Source: an uncultured Acidobacteriota bacterium (GTDB lineage: Bacteria > Acidobacteriota > Terriglobia > Terriglobales > Acidobacteriaceae). Taken from it: a stretch of DNA of 51,679 nt. Below, in pieces: positions 41,573-49,715 of this stretch. Positions within the stretch are counted from its first letter, which is position 1, and each line of letters opens with the position of its first letter. The stretch lies in the NCBI GenBank assembly GCA_903873705.1, contig CAIQPK010000055.1, positions 1 to 51,679 of the forward strand. The letters are read 5' to 3'. Below the pieces are notes generated by a model. The model made no database searches, was not told the origin of the DNA, and saw only the letters and a program-made list of their open reading frames with translations. A program made the translations under genes and the position numbers.

Positions 41573-42067
41573 ATGAACGAACTCGAAGAAGCCCTCATCC
41601 GCGACAGCTACGCCGTCTCCCCGGAACACATCATCGAAGGCCTGTCCGACGAACTGGCACACCACGTCATTGCCCAGGCCCCCCGCTCCATCTACGCCGA
41701 GCTATGGCACATCTGCTACTGGCAGGAGGTCTCCCTCGACTGGATCAGAGGCACCCAGACGCCCTTCCCCGCCAACATGACGCTCCCCTTCCCCGGACCC
41801 GAGCAGACCGCCGCCGAAACCTGGCATCAGCTCTGCAAGCGCTTCCGCAGCTGCAGCGCCGAAGCCGCCTCCCACGCCCGCGACCTCACCTCGCTCGACG
41901 ATCCCATCCTCTGCACCTCCCGCCCCGGCGAGCCGCTCCGTTCCATGACCATCCGCGACCAACTCATCTCCCTCGCCGCCCACAACGCCTATCACTTCGG
42001 CCGCATCGTCCTCATGCGCCAAATGCTAAACACCTGGCCCCCACCCTCCGGCGGCTTCACCTGGTAG
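41573..42067 (+). CDS. Cytoplasmic DinB-family protein
   Basis: A 164-residue four-helix DinB protein without a signal peptide. Metal ligands are suggested by SIYAELWHICYWQEVSLDWI (first His) and SLAAHNAYHFGRIVLMRQM (two His in helix 4), the typical H...H.xxH arrangement. AAGGAGG (41560-41566) lies 6 nt before ATG 41573 and decides the start over an upstream in-frame ATG. It is divergent from the exported DinB gene, about 115 bp apart, so two DinB genes share one promoter region. Function is unknown, possibly detoxification by thiol transfer. Confidence 0.88.
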   Translation: MNELEEALIRDSYAVSPEHIIEGLSDELAHHVIAQAPRSIYAELWHICYWQEVSLDWIRGTQTPFPANMTLPFPGPEQTAAETWHQLCKRFRSCSAEAASHARDLTSLDDPILCTSRPGEPLRSMTIRDQLISLAAHNAYHFGRIVLMRQMLNTWPPPSGGFTW

Positions 42068-42080
42068 GTTGGCTTTTTTA

Positions 42081-42105
42081 GACAATTTCTCAAAGAGAAA
42101 TTGTC
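42081..42105. terminator. Perfect 10-bp hairpin after dinB
   Basis: GACAATTTCT (42081-42090) and AGAAATTGTC (42096-42105) with a CAAAG loop, 14 nt after the DinB stop. A T-run precedes it, but no U-tract follows, so termination strength is uncertain. Its right arm runs into the next palindromic repeat. Confidence 0.5.
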
Positions 42106-42132
42106 ATCCTGAGCCCCAGCGAAGGACCGGCT
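42103..42132 (+). repeat. CCTGAGCG-type palindromic repeat, copy 2
   Basis: GTCATCCTGAGCCCCAGCG, then AAGGACCGGCT. A truncated relative of 27524-27562. Confidence 0.65.
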
Positions 42133-42253
42133 TTTCTCCCGTTCTTAGCAAGCACCGCCACAACCGCCGGGTGCCCCATTCATGCCGCGCCCTTGTCGTT
42201 CCGTGTTCTACTTCGCGAAACTTCGCCAACTTCGCGAACATTGCGTCAAAGCG

Positions 42254-42400
42254 GTTGCCGTTGTTCTTGCCCTTGCCGTCGCCGGTGCCGGTGCCGGTGG
42301 CCCTTGCCCTTGCCCTTGTCTTTGTCTTTGTCTTTGTCTTTGTCTTTGTCTTTGTCTTTGTCTTTATCTTTGTCTTTGTCTTTGCCTTTGCCCTTGCTTC
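42254..42400 (+). repeat. Hexamer array, TTGCCG / CCGGTG / CCCTTG / TCTTTG type
   Basis: Begins with mixed TTGCCG and CCGGTG units, continues as CCCTTG x3, then about a dozen TCTTTG units with one TCTTTA, and ends TTTGCC-TTTGCCC. The rest of the 42.1-42.5 kb gap holds palindromic repeats and no gene. Confidence 0.93.
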
Positions 42401-42405
42401 TGAGG

Positions 42406-42470
42406 TACCCCAAGGCTTCAGCCTTGGGTCTCATACGCCCGCCACGAAAGGGGCTTCAGCCCCTGGGGTA
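42406..42470 (+). repeat. Double-hairpin repeat element, copy 2
   Basis: Terminal inverted ends TACCCCA ... TGGGGTA enclose two hairpins with TTCA loops, CCAAGGC/GCCTTGG and AGGGGC/GCCCCT. The plan matches 29740-29794. It lies 19 nt from the luciferase-like gene end. Confidence 0.7.
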
Positions 42471-42489
42471 TGCCCTCCCCGACCCGGAA

Positions 42490-43509
42490 CTACACCATCC
42501 CCTTCACCCGCGTCCCCATCAACTCAATCGCTTTCAGCATCTTCGCGTGCGCCAGCGACCCGCCACTCATCATCAGCGTCACCCGCTCCACGCCCCCCAG
42601 CGCCTCGCTTATCCGCCGCATCTTCGCCCCCACGGTCTCCGGCGACCCCACCACAAACGCCCCCGTCGGCCCCCGCTGCGCATCAAAAGCCGCCCGCGTC
42701 GTTGGCGCCCATCCTCTCTCCCGACCGATCCGCGAAAACGTCTCAAAATGCGAAGGCCACAAATCCTCCGCCGCCTCCTCGTCCGTCTCCCCCACAAACC
42801 CCAGCGCATGAACCGCCACCGTCAGCGATGAAGCCGCATGCCCCGCCTGCTCCCCCGCCTTCCGGTAAAGATCAATCAGCGGCCGAAACCGATGCGGCTC
42901 GCCGCCAATAATCGCCACCGTCAACGGCAGCCCCAGCAATCCCGCCCGCGCAAACGACTGCGGCGTCCCACCCACCCCCAGCCGTATCGGCAGCCGCGCC
43001 TGCAGCGGCCGAGGCCAGACCCCCTGCCCGCTCAGCGACGAACGATGCTTCCCCGCCCACGTCACCCGCGTCTCTTCCCGCAGCTTCAGCAGCAGGTCCA
43101 GCTTCTCCGCAAACAGCTCATCGTAATGCTGCATGTCGAACCCGAACAGCGGATACGACTCCACAAACGATCCCCGCCCCACAATGATCTCCGCCCGCCC
43201 CTGTGAAATCAGGTCCAGCGTCGCAAAATCCTGAAACACCCTCACCGGATCATCCGAGCTCAGCACCGTCACCGCGCTCGCCAGCTTGATCCGCCTGGTC
43301 CGCGCCGCTCCCGCCGCCAGCAACACCGCCGGCGACGAAGCAATGTACTCCTCGCGATGATGCTCCCCAATCCCGAACACATCCAGCCCCACGCGATCCG
43401 CCAGCTCCATCTCCTCCATCAACTGCGCCACTCGCACCGCACCACGCGCCGGAGCCTCAGCCTCCGACCCCACCACGGTAGCCACAAAACTATCAATCCC
43501 AATCTCCAT
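42490..43509 (-). CDS. LLM-class flavin-dependent monooxygenase
   Basis: A 339-residue bacterial-luciferase-like TIM-barrel oxidoreductase that uses reduced FMN or F420. The opening MEIGIDSF, then ADRVGLDVFGIGEHHREEYI (the LxxG...EHH motif), ASAVTVLSSDDPVRVFQDFATLDLIS and GRAEIIVGRGSF are characteristic of the 'alkanal monooxygenase-like' group with a conserved G.GS.... GGAGG lies 7 nt before ATG 43509. Substrate is unknown. It is a single gene, with repeats after it and a TTCGCGAAA...GCGTCAAGG tract before it. Confidence 0.9.
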   Translation of the reverse strand: MEIGIDSFVATVVGSEAEAPARGAVRVAQLMEEMELADRVGLDVFGIGEHHREEYIASSPAVLLAAGAARTRRIKLASAVTVLSSDDPVRVFQDFATLDLISQGRAEIIVGRGSFVESYPLFGFDMQHYDELFAEKLDLLLKLREETRVTWAGKHRSSLSGQGVWPRPLQARLPIRLGVGGTPQSFARAGLLGLPLTVAIIGGEPHRFRPLIDLYRKAGEQAGHAASSLTVAVHALGFVGETDEEAAEDLWPSHFETFSRIGRERGWAPTTRAAFDAQRGPTGAFVVGSPETVGAKMRRISEALGGVERVTLMMSGGSLAHAKMLKAIELMGTRVKGMV

Positions 43510-43675
43510 CACACCCTCCTCCGCCACCTTCGCGAAAACTAGCGCCTAAACTTAGCGCACCTTGCGTCAAGGCCTTTGCATTTGTCATTGCTCTCTCTAG
43601 ATGCGCCCATCCCACCCAAAGAACCAAACCCCGCCCCATGTTCAAATAGGACAGACCGTTTAAGGAACCAAAAGC

Positions 43676-44776
43676 ATGCCATTGAACTGCGGAATCGTCG
43701 GCCTCCCCAACGTGGGAAAATCCACCATCTTCAACGCCCTCACCTCATCCAAGGCCGCGGCAGCGAACTACCCCTTCTGCACCATAGACCCCAACGTCGG
43801 CATCGTCCCCGTCCCCGACACCCGCATGGACCGCATCGTCACCATGGTCAAACCCAACTCCATCGTCCCCACCACCATGGAGTTCGTCGACATCGCCGGC
43901 ATCGTCGCAGGCGCCAGCAAAGGTGAAGGCCTCGGCAACCAGTTCCTCTCCCACATCCGCCAAACCGACGCCATCCTCCACGTCGTCCGCTGCTTCACCG
44001 ACCCCGAAGTCATCCACGTCGCCGGCCAGGTCAACCCCCTCTCCGACATCGACGTCATCAACACCGAGCTCCTCCTCGCCGACCTCGACACCGTAGAAAA
44101 GCGCCTCAACAAAGCCGAAAAGGCCGCGAAATCCAACGCCGCCACCGCCGCTGCCAAGACCGAGCTCTCCACCATCCAGAAACTCCTCGAAGTCCTCAAC
44201 GCCGGCAAGCCCGCCCGCACCGCCGACCTCGACGAGCCGGAAAAACTCGTCGCCCGCGACCTCTTCCTCATCACCATGAAGCCCCAGCTCTACGTCGCCA
44301 ACGTCGACGAAGCCGGCATTTCGGAGGGCAACGCATTTACAGCGTTAGTAGCCCAGCGCGCCGCCGAAGAGGGCTCTGAAGTCGTCCGCATCTGCGGCGC
44401 CATGGAAGCCGAAATCGCCCAACTCGAACCCGCCGAGCGCACCGAGTTCCTCGAAGCCGCCGGCCTGGAAGAGCCCGGCCTCAACCGCCTCATCCACGCC
44501 GCCTACCGCCTCCTCGGCCTCATCACCTACTTCACCAGCGGAGTCCAGGAAGTCCGCGCCTGGACCATCAAACGAGGCACCAAAGCCCCCGGCGCCGCCG
44601 GCGTCATCCACTCCGACTTCGAACGCGGTTTCATCAAAGCCGACTGCTACGCCTGCGCCGACCTCTTCCTCTACGGCAGCGAACAAGCCGTAAAAGAAAA
44701 AGGCCTCCTCCGCAGCGAAGGCAAAGAATACGTAGTCAAAGACGGCGACATTCTCTTCTTCAAATTCAACGTCTAG
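43676..44776 (+). CDS. ychF: Redox-regulated ribosome-associated ATPase YchF
   Basis: A 366-residue Obg-family P-loop ATPase (OLA1/YchF) that binds the ribosome and affects stress responses. G1 is GIVGLPNVGKST (residues 5-16), G3 is DIAGIVAGAS, and the G4 motif is NVDE in YVANVDEAG, the NxxE form that gives ATP rather than GTP preference. The coiled-coil insert (about 130-200) and C-terminal TGS domain (about 280-363, VQEVRAWTIKRGTKAPGAAG) are complete. AAGGAACC lies about 7 nt upstream of the ATG. Its last 11 nt overlap the convergent DUF3857 gene. Confidence 0.96.
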   Translation: MPLNCGIVGLPNVGKSTIFNALTSSKAAAANYPFCTIDPNVGIVPVPDTRMDRIVTMVKPNSIVPTTMEFVDIAGIVAGASKGEGLGNQFLSHIRQTDAILHVVRCFTDPEVIHVAGQVNPLSDIDVINTELLLADLDTVEKRLNKAEKAAKSNAATAAAKTELSTIQKLLEVLNAGKPARTADLDEPEKLVARDLFLITMKPQLYVANVDEAGISEGNAFTALVAQRAAEEGSEVVRICGAMEAEIAQLEPAERTEFLEAAGLEEPGLNRLIHAAYRLLGLITYFTSGVQEVRAWTIKRGTKAPGAAGVIHSDFERGFIKADCYACADLFLYGSEQAVKEKGLLRSEGKEYVVKDGDILFFKFNV

Positions 44777-47700
44777 CCGCGCTCCCCTGTGGCTGCATCC
44801 CTCCGCCCAGCCGGGCCACGCCCTTCTGCGCGAGCAGATACGTCGACCCCGCGTCCACAAAAGTGTGGTCATCGAACTCATGCGCCTTCACACGCCCATA
44901 AGCCGCCAGCGCCGCATCCCGCAAGCCGTAGTTCTCATACAACAGCCCCAGCGCGTACCACACCGCGGAGTTTGGCTGGCTCAGGTTCGCCGCCTTGATC
45001 GCCTGCGCCAGCACCTGCTGCGCTTCCGTCACTCTGCCCTGCGCCGCATACACGCACGCCATCGTATGCAGATCGGCAAAGCTGCTGTTTTTCGACGCCA
45101 TATTCGCATGCTGCGCAGCATCGGTAATATCCGGTCCCAGCTGATCGTCGAAAAGCCCCAGCCACGCATAAAGGTTGTAGTCGGAGCTCGTGACGTGACC
45201 CGAATCGAACACTGGCTTCAGCGCCGCACGTGCCCCCGCAAAATCGTGCTGCGCGATCAGCATCCGTGTCCGCGCCCGCAGCAGGTCTGGGTCCCCCGGC
45301 TTCTTCGCCAGCAGCGGAGCCAGCATAGCCTGCCACCCCTTGAAGTCCCCGCTCTGCGCGTAAGCCTGCCCGGCAAGCGACTGCGCCGTCACGGAGTCCG
45401 GCTCCGCATCCAGCAGGTGCGCAATATAGGGCAGCGCCGCCGCTGGTTGTTCCACTCCCAGGTACCCTTCCGCCAGCAGCAGGTCCAGGTCAGTCTGCCG
45501 AGCACCCGCAGCCTTATCCCGCAGCGGCGCCAACCCATCCAGCAGCGGCTTGATCCCCATTGACCCCATTAGCAATGAAGCCGCCGCAACCCGCATCGCC
45601 TCCGGCGAATCCGCTCCCTCGCGCGTGCTCCCCACCGTCCAGAACCGCGGCAGAAGCGGCCCCGAAAGCGCATCATCGCCTCCGCCTTTGTGCATCAGGT
45701 CGCGCCGCCAATCCAGTATCGACTTCGCCACACCCGCCTCGTTATGGTCCAGCGCATAAAGTACAAACGCCCCCACCTGCGCCGTATCGTGATCGCCATC
45801 CGCCACCACGCGGAACGCGCCATCCTCGCGCACCACAAAAATATTGGAGTTCTGTCCGCCGATAAACTGCGTCAGCACGCGATACCCCGCAGCATCATCT
45901 CCTGTTGCTTTGATAGTCATTCCGCCCAGGATGATGTCCCGCAACACCACCTCTGACATCCCCGAGTTCGCCGCCACCCCATGCAGCATCCCCGCGCTTT
46001 GCATCCCCTTGTCCAGGTCTCGCTCAAACGCACCTGGCGTCAGATAAGCATGCGGCGTCACCACCGCCGCCATCGCCTTGCGATCGCCTCCCGTGATCGC
46101 CAGGTTCAGCGAGTTGAACACCATCGCCTCCGCTGATGTCGCCGGCGGCGACGCCACAGGAACGCGATGCAGATTCTTGAACAGCTCAACCTGCTGCGCA
46201 ATCGTCGGCGCATCCTTTTGCCCCTGCAATCCCGCAGCCAGCATCGCCGATGCCTGCGGATATAGCCCCAGCTGCGCCAGGTAGTTCCCCGCTGAAACCA
46301 GTCCCTTGTTCCGGTCATCGACGCTCACATTGAGATGATCGGCCGCAGCAATTCCCGCGGTCGCATCTTTCTGCGCCACTGCCGAAGCAATCGCCAGCGT
46401 CGAGTGATTGATGCCGACTGGAATGTCCTGTAGCAGCGCATCCAGCTCTTTGTAGTCGTGGTGGAACAGCAGCGAGTAAGCCAGGTTCAAGCGATACTGC
46501 GGTACCTGGTTCGAGTTCTTCTTCAACTCCGTCTCAATCAGGTTGCGGTACAGTGCCAGGGCATCGGCCAGGTTCGGCGATCCCACGTAGCGCCCGCCTT
46601 GGTTAGTGAACTCGTAAAGAATCGCCAGATCAAGGCGCGGGTCGAAGTCCTCCGAGTTCAGTGGCACCGCCTTCTTGAACGCCGCAATAGCGCCCGCCCG
46701 GTCATAGCCCAGGCCGAACCGCTCGCCCAGAAGGTCATGCTCCAGCACCCATCCTTGCGTCAGCAGCGCCGCGGCAGACTTGGGCTCCAACTCTACAGCC
46801 CGCGCCGCCTCCGTGCGCGCCATGTCGCCCACTCCCACGGCCAGCAGCGCCCGCGCCAGCCGCACGTGCGCCAGCGCGGAGTTGGGATTAGCGGCAATCG
46901 CCGCCTGGTCGGCCACCAGCGCCTCCTTGATCTTGCCATCAGAAAGCAGCTTGGCACCAGTCTGGTCGAATCCGATCAGGATAGTCTCGCGCCGCGAAGC
47001 CTCGGCCACCGCCTGCCGCATCGCCAGCGCTTCCTGCGTCGTCACGACGGCCTTGCCCGTCGTGAAACGCAGCGTCGCCGTCACCAGCGTAGGCGACTCC
47101 AACGCGTAATGCTCGGTCAGCGTCCCCGGTCCGATCGCCGTCGTACGGTCCGGCGGAAGGCCGCGCACTGTGAACCCGGCCGGTGCGTGGATCCGGTACC
47201 GCTGTTCCGTAATGAACGGGCTGATCTCGTACGTCGGGCTGCGCTGCGCTTCGGCCAACGCGCGGTCCTGCTTCTGCTCTGCGGTCGCGTTATCGGGCAA
47301 CGGCACCGGCGCCGTGCGAATCCACTTCGGCAGCCCATTTAGCGTGTTCGTAGGAAAAATCGCCACCGCGGCGTCGGTCAGTGACGTCGATCCACGCCGC
47401 GCGCCGTCCACCGTCAACGTCAGCTTGAAAGGCTGGGACAGGTCCGTACTCTCGCCATGCGTCATGCCGGCCAGCGAGTCCGCCGTGTAAGCCGTCTGCA
47501 CATACTGCTCCAGGTTGTCCTTCACCTTTTTGTTCGCCGCACCGCCATACTCCGAACGGTACGACGCGTCCATATGCCCCGTGGTCTCCGACGTCTCCAC
47601 CACATGCGCCGGGCCTATTTCGCCCAGCGTGAACTCGCGCGTTTCAACCACCATTGAGTCTTCCGGCACCGCTGCCGGAATCATGGTAAGTGCCGACGTG

Positions 47701-48977
47701 TCTGGCGCAATGATCAGCGCCAGACGTCCGGCGTCAGCTTCCGGTAGCGTGCCCACCGCATTGAACTCCGCCGTCGCATCGATCCACAGCGCCGGCTCGC
47801 TTCCCGCCGCAGGAACGTACACAATCGCATGGTTGAAGCGGTTCATCCCGGGCAGGTCCGGGTTCACGTCGCTGCTGAAGCCCGAAGCCAGCAGTGCCAG
47901 GTCCGCCGGAATATGAGCCGCGCGCAGCAGCGTCACCAGCAGCGTCGCCTTGTCCTTGCAGTCGCCGTAGTGGCGCTTCAGCACTTCCGCTGGCGACTGC
48001 GGCGTCAACTGCGCTTCATTGAACTCGATGCCCGTATAGCGGACTTCCTTATGCAGCCGCTTTACCAGTTGTTGAATCGTAGCCAGCCGCGAACTCGGCG
48101 GTGTGGCTGGCAGCAATCCTGTCACCTGCTCCAGCACGATGTGCGCGTCAGACAGCGCCCCATAGCTTTGGGCAACGGCAGCCCACGAGGCGCCCGTAGA
48201 AAACTCCACCGTCGGTTCCGGCGTGGTCGTGCTGGCAAGATCAATGTCACCGTCGACCGTTGCCGCATGGTGCGACAGTTCGTAAACGATGCGCCGCATA
48301 CCTCCGGCTTCCGTACGCGTCACCGCAAGCTCCGCCAGGTTGGCAACGTGGTCCTTGAATGGCACGTTAGCCGGAACGTCAACCACCACCTTCTCGCGCT
48401 CGGTTGGTGCGCCGTCCGTGAACGCATAGCGATACACCGATCCACCCGCAAAGTAAGGCCGCGTTTCGTCCTCCGAAACCACCTCTTCCACAATCGAGCC
48501 CACAGCGAGCCCAGGAAGCGGCGCCTTCCTCACCCGCTGCGTCGTATACGTTCCGTCCTCTTGGTTCGTGTTCAGCGGTGCATCGGTGATTGTCTTTTGG
48601 TCCAGTTCTACGAACGCGCCGCTGCTGCTCAGCACACGTGCGTGAAGTTGCGAAGGAGTTTGATACCACGGATCCCAGTCCAGCGAAATCTCCGCCCAGT
48701 TCTCAACGCTCCGCGGCGTCTCCAGCCGATAGATCAGCCGATGGCTGTAGCTCAGCGTCCCCGCTGGTGCAATGCGGTAGTCCGCTTCCTCATAAAGGAT
48801 CGTCACGTCCGAAAGTTTGTCGTAAGCAACAGCCGCACTGGCCGTACGTATAGCGGCAGCCGAAAGCGAAAACGCCGGACCATCGAGCGGCGAAGGCGGT
48901 AACGGAGTTGACGTCTGGGCGATCAGGAAGGAAGGAGTGGAAACGGCGAACAAAAACAGGGCGGAGCGTGAAAGCAT
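44766..48977 (-). CDS. DUF3857 / transglutaminase-like / TPR giant exported protein
   Basis: A 1403-residue exported protein. After a signal peptide (ALFLFAVSTPSFLIAQ), a DUF3857 domain (about 60-250) leads to a transglutaminase-like domain with an apparently complete triad: C340 (HYGDCKDKATLL), H383 (RFNHAIVYVP) and D400 (LWIDATAEF). A TPR superhelix follows (about 690-1400; SALAHVRLARALLAVG, GWVLEHDLLGERFGLGYDRA, SAVWYALGLLYENYGLRDA). Such proteins are frequent in Acidobacteriota and Bacteroidota and are thought to act in the periplasm on proteins or peptides; the substrate is unknown. The start has weak GCAGG upstream. It overlaps ychF by 11 nt tail to tail. Confidence 0.9.
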   Translation of the reverse strand: MLSRSALFLFAVSTPSFLIAQTSTPLPPSPLDGPAFSLSAAAIRTASAAVAYDKLSDVTILYEEADYRIAPAGTLSYSHRLIYRLETPRSVENWAEISLDWDPWYQTPSQLHARVLSSSGAFVELDQKTITDAPLNTNQEDGTYTTQRVRKAPLPGLAVGSIVEEVVSEDETRPYFAGGSVYRYAFTDGAPTEREKVVVDVPANVPFKDHVANLAELAVTRTEAGGMRRIVYELSHHAATVDGDIDLASTTTPEPTVEFSTGASWAAVAQSYGALSDAHIVLEQVTGLLPATPPSSRLATIQQLVKRLHKEVRYTGIEFNEAQLTPQSPAEVLKRHYGDCKDKATLLVTLLRAAHIPADLALLASGFSSDVNPDLPGMNRFNHAIVYVPAAGSEPALWIDATAEFNAVGTLPEADAGRLALIIAPDTSALTMIPAAVPEDSMVVETREFTLGEIGPAHVVETSETTGHMDASYRSEYGGAANKKVKDNLEQYVQTAYTADSLAGMTHGESTDLSQPFKLTLTVDGARRGSTSLTDAAVAIFPTNTLNGLPKWIRTAPVPLPDNATAEQKQDRALAEAQRSPTYEISPFITEQRYRIHAPAGFTVRGLPPDRTTAIGPGTLTEHYALESPTLVTATLRFTTGKAVVTTQEALAMRQAVAEASRRETILIGFDQTGAKLLSDGKIKEALVADQAAIAANPNSALAHVRLARALLAVGVGDMARTEAARAVELEPKSAAALLTQGWVLEHDLLGERFGLGYDRAGAIAAFKKAVPLNSEDFDPRLDLAILYEFTNQGGRYVGSPNLADALALYRNLIETELKKNSNQVPQYRLNLAYSLLFHHDYKELDALLQDIPVGINHSTLAIASAVAQKDATAGIAAADHLNVSVDDRNKGLVSAGNYLAQLGLYPQASAMLAAGLQGQKDAPTIAQQVELFKNLHRVPVASPPATSAEAMVFNSLNLAITGGDRKAMAAVVTPHAYLTPGAFERDLDKGMQSAGMLHGVAANSGMSEVVLRDIILGGMTIKATGDDAAGYRVLTQFIGGQNSNIFVVREDGAFRVVADGDHDTAQVGAFVLYALDHNEAGVAKSILDWRRDLMHKGGGDDALSGPLLPRFWTVGSTREGADSPEAMRVAAASLLMGSMGIKPLLDGLAPLRDKAAGARQTDLDLLLAEGYLGVEQPAAALPYIAHLLDAEPDSVTAQSLAGQAYAQSGDFKGWQAMLAPLLAKKPGDPDLLRARTRMLIAQHDFAGARAALKPVFDSGHVTSSDYNLYAWLGLFDDQLGPDITDAAQHANMASKNSSFADLHTMACVYAAQGRVTEAQQVLAQAIKAANLSQPNSAVWYALGLLYENYGLRDAALAAYGRVKAHEFDDHTFVDAGSTYLLAQKGVARLGGGMQPQGSAARR

Positions 48978-49627
48978 GATGAGACCTGCGCTTCAAGAGA
49001 TGTGGGCTTGAAGTTAGCAGGTGCAGCCCCATCGCGCAATCAAGTCGGCATCCGCGCCAGAGCGCCCGGCGTAAGCCTAATAAATCCTTCACCAACCTGC
49101 TCCAGCTTACCGGGCCACTATAAGAAGGTCCCCTCCACTTATGGGATCCCATCCATGACACTCGGGCCGTCACGGATGGGTCGCCACAAAATCAACCAAC
49201 CACTTCCGACCGACCCGACTTCTTCCCCGAAAGGACAGCCCTGGTCCGAAAATGGGCCCTCTTACGTTAAGAGCCGCCCACCAACCGCTTCGAGCCCAGT
49301 TACCGTCCACGCTGCCGCAGGCCGGAGCGCGGGCGGAGCCGAAGCCACAAGATTGCCTTCTGTCGCCGCCTCCACGGCCCCGTGTCCACCCACGCGGCGA
49401 CTCGCAAAATTCCTGTCAACCCCCTCCACCTCTGCAAAACCCCCAAAAACCGTGCCACCACTGCCGATTCCTCTCCAAAATACTTGGCGTACTTATTCCC
49501 CCCACCCGCTATCCTGTTAACAGGGCTCGAACCAGGCCACCACCCCGGCATCTGCAAGACCAGCCAGCTACCCCCAGAGATTCCCCCCCTTACCCGTAAC
49601 CCCTTTAGAAGGGATATCTTAGCCTGA
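48978..49627. other. Long spacer between the DUF3857 gene and mnmE
   Basis: About 650 bp without a convincing gene. It holds a 12-bp hairpin with one mismatch (CCCATCCATGAC at 49148-49159 with GTCACGGATGGG at 49169-49180) and the 12-bp palindrome CCTGTTAACAGG (49513-49524). Two copies of TAACCCCTTTAGAAG follow at its right edge. Open frames across it lack codon bias and ribosome sites. The promoter of the DUF3857 gene must lie at its left end. Confidence 0.55.
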
Positions 49628-49653
49628 TCTGCCAGACCTAACCCCTTTAGAAG
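49597..49653 (+). repeat. 15-bp direct repeat TAACCCCTTTAGAAG, spaced 42 bp
   Basis: Identical copies at 49597-49611 and 49639-49653. The 42-bp period equals four helical turns. The second copy lies inside the ~75-bp repeat upstream of mnmE. Confidence 0.9.
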
Positions 49654-49701
49654 ACATATTTTGCATATCCGAATCTGGGGGGCACACCTACCCGTCAGTA
49701 T
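49628..49701 (+). repeat. Dispersed ~75-bp upstream repeat, copy 2
   Basis: Aligns with 9-84 (see copy 1). It ends 14 nt before the mnmE GTG. Confidence 0.7.
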
Positions 49702-49715
49702 GTAACCCTGAAGAC

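Noticed and set aside
42246-42434. Minus-strand frame encoding a KDKDKD peptide
   Set aside because: Also a by-product of the hexamer array.
49002-49627. Plus-strand reading frames in the spacer before mnmE
   Set aside because: Pro/Ser-rich, no ribosome site, no recognisable domain, and they run through the direct repeats.
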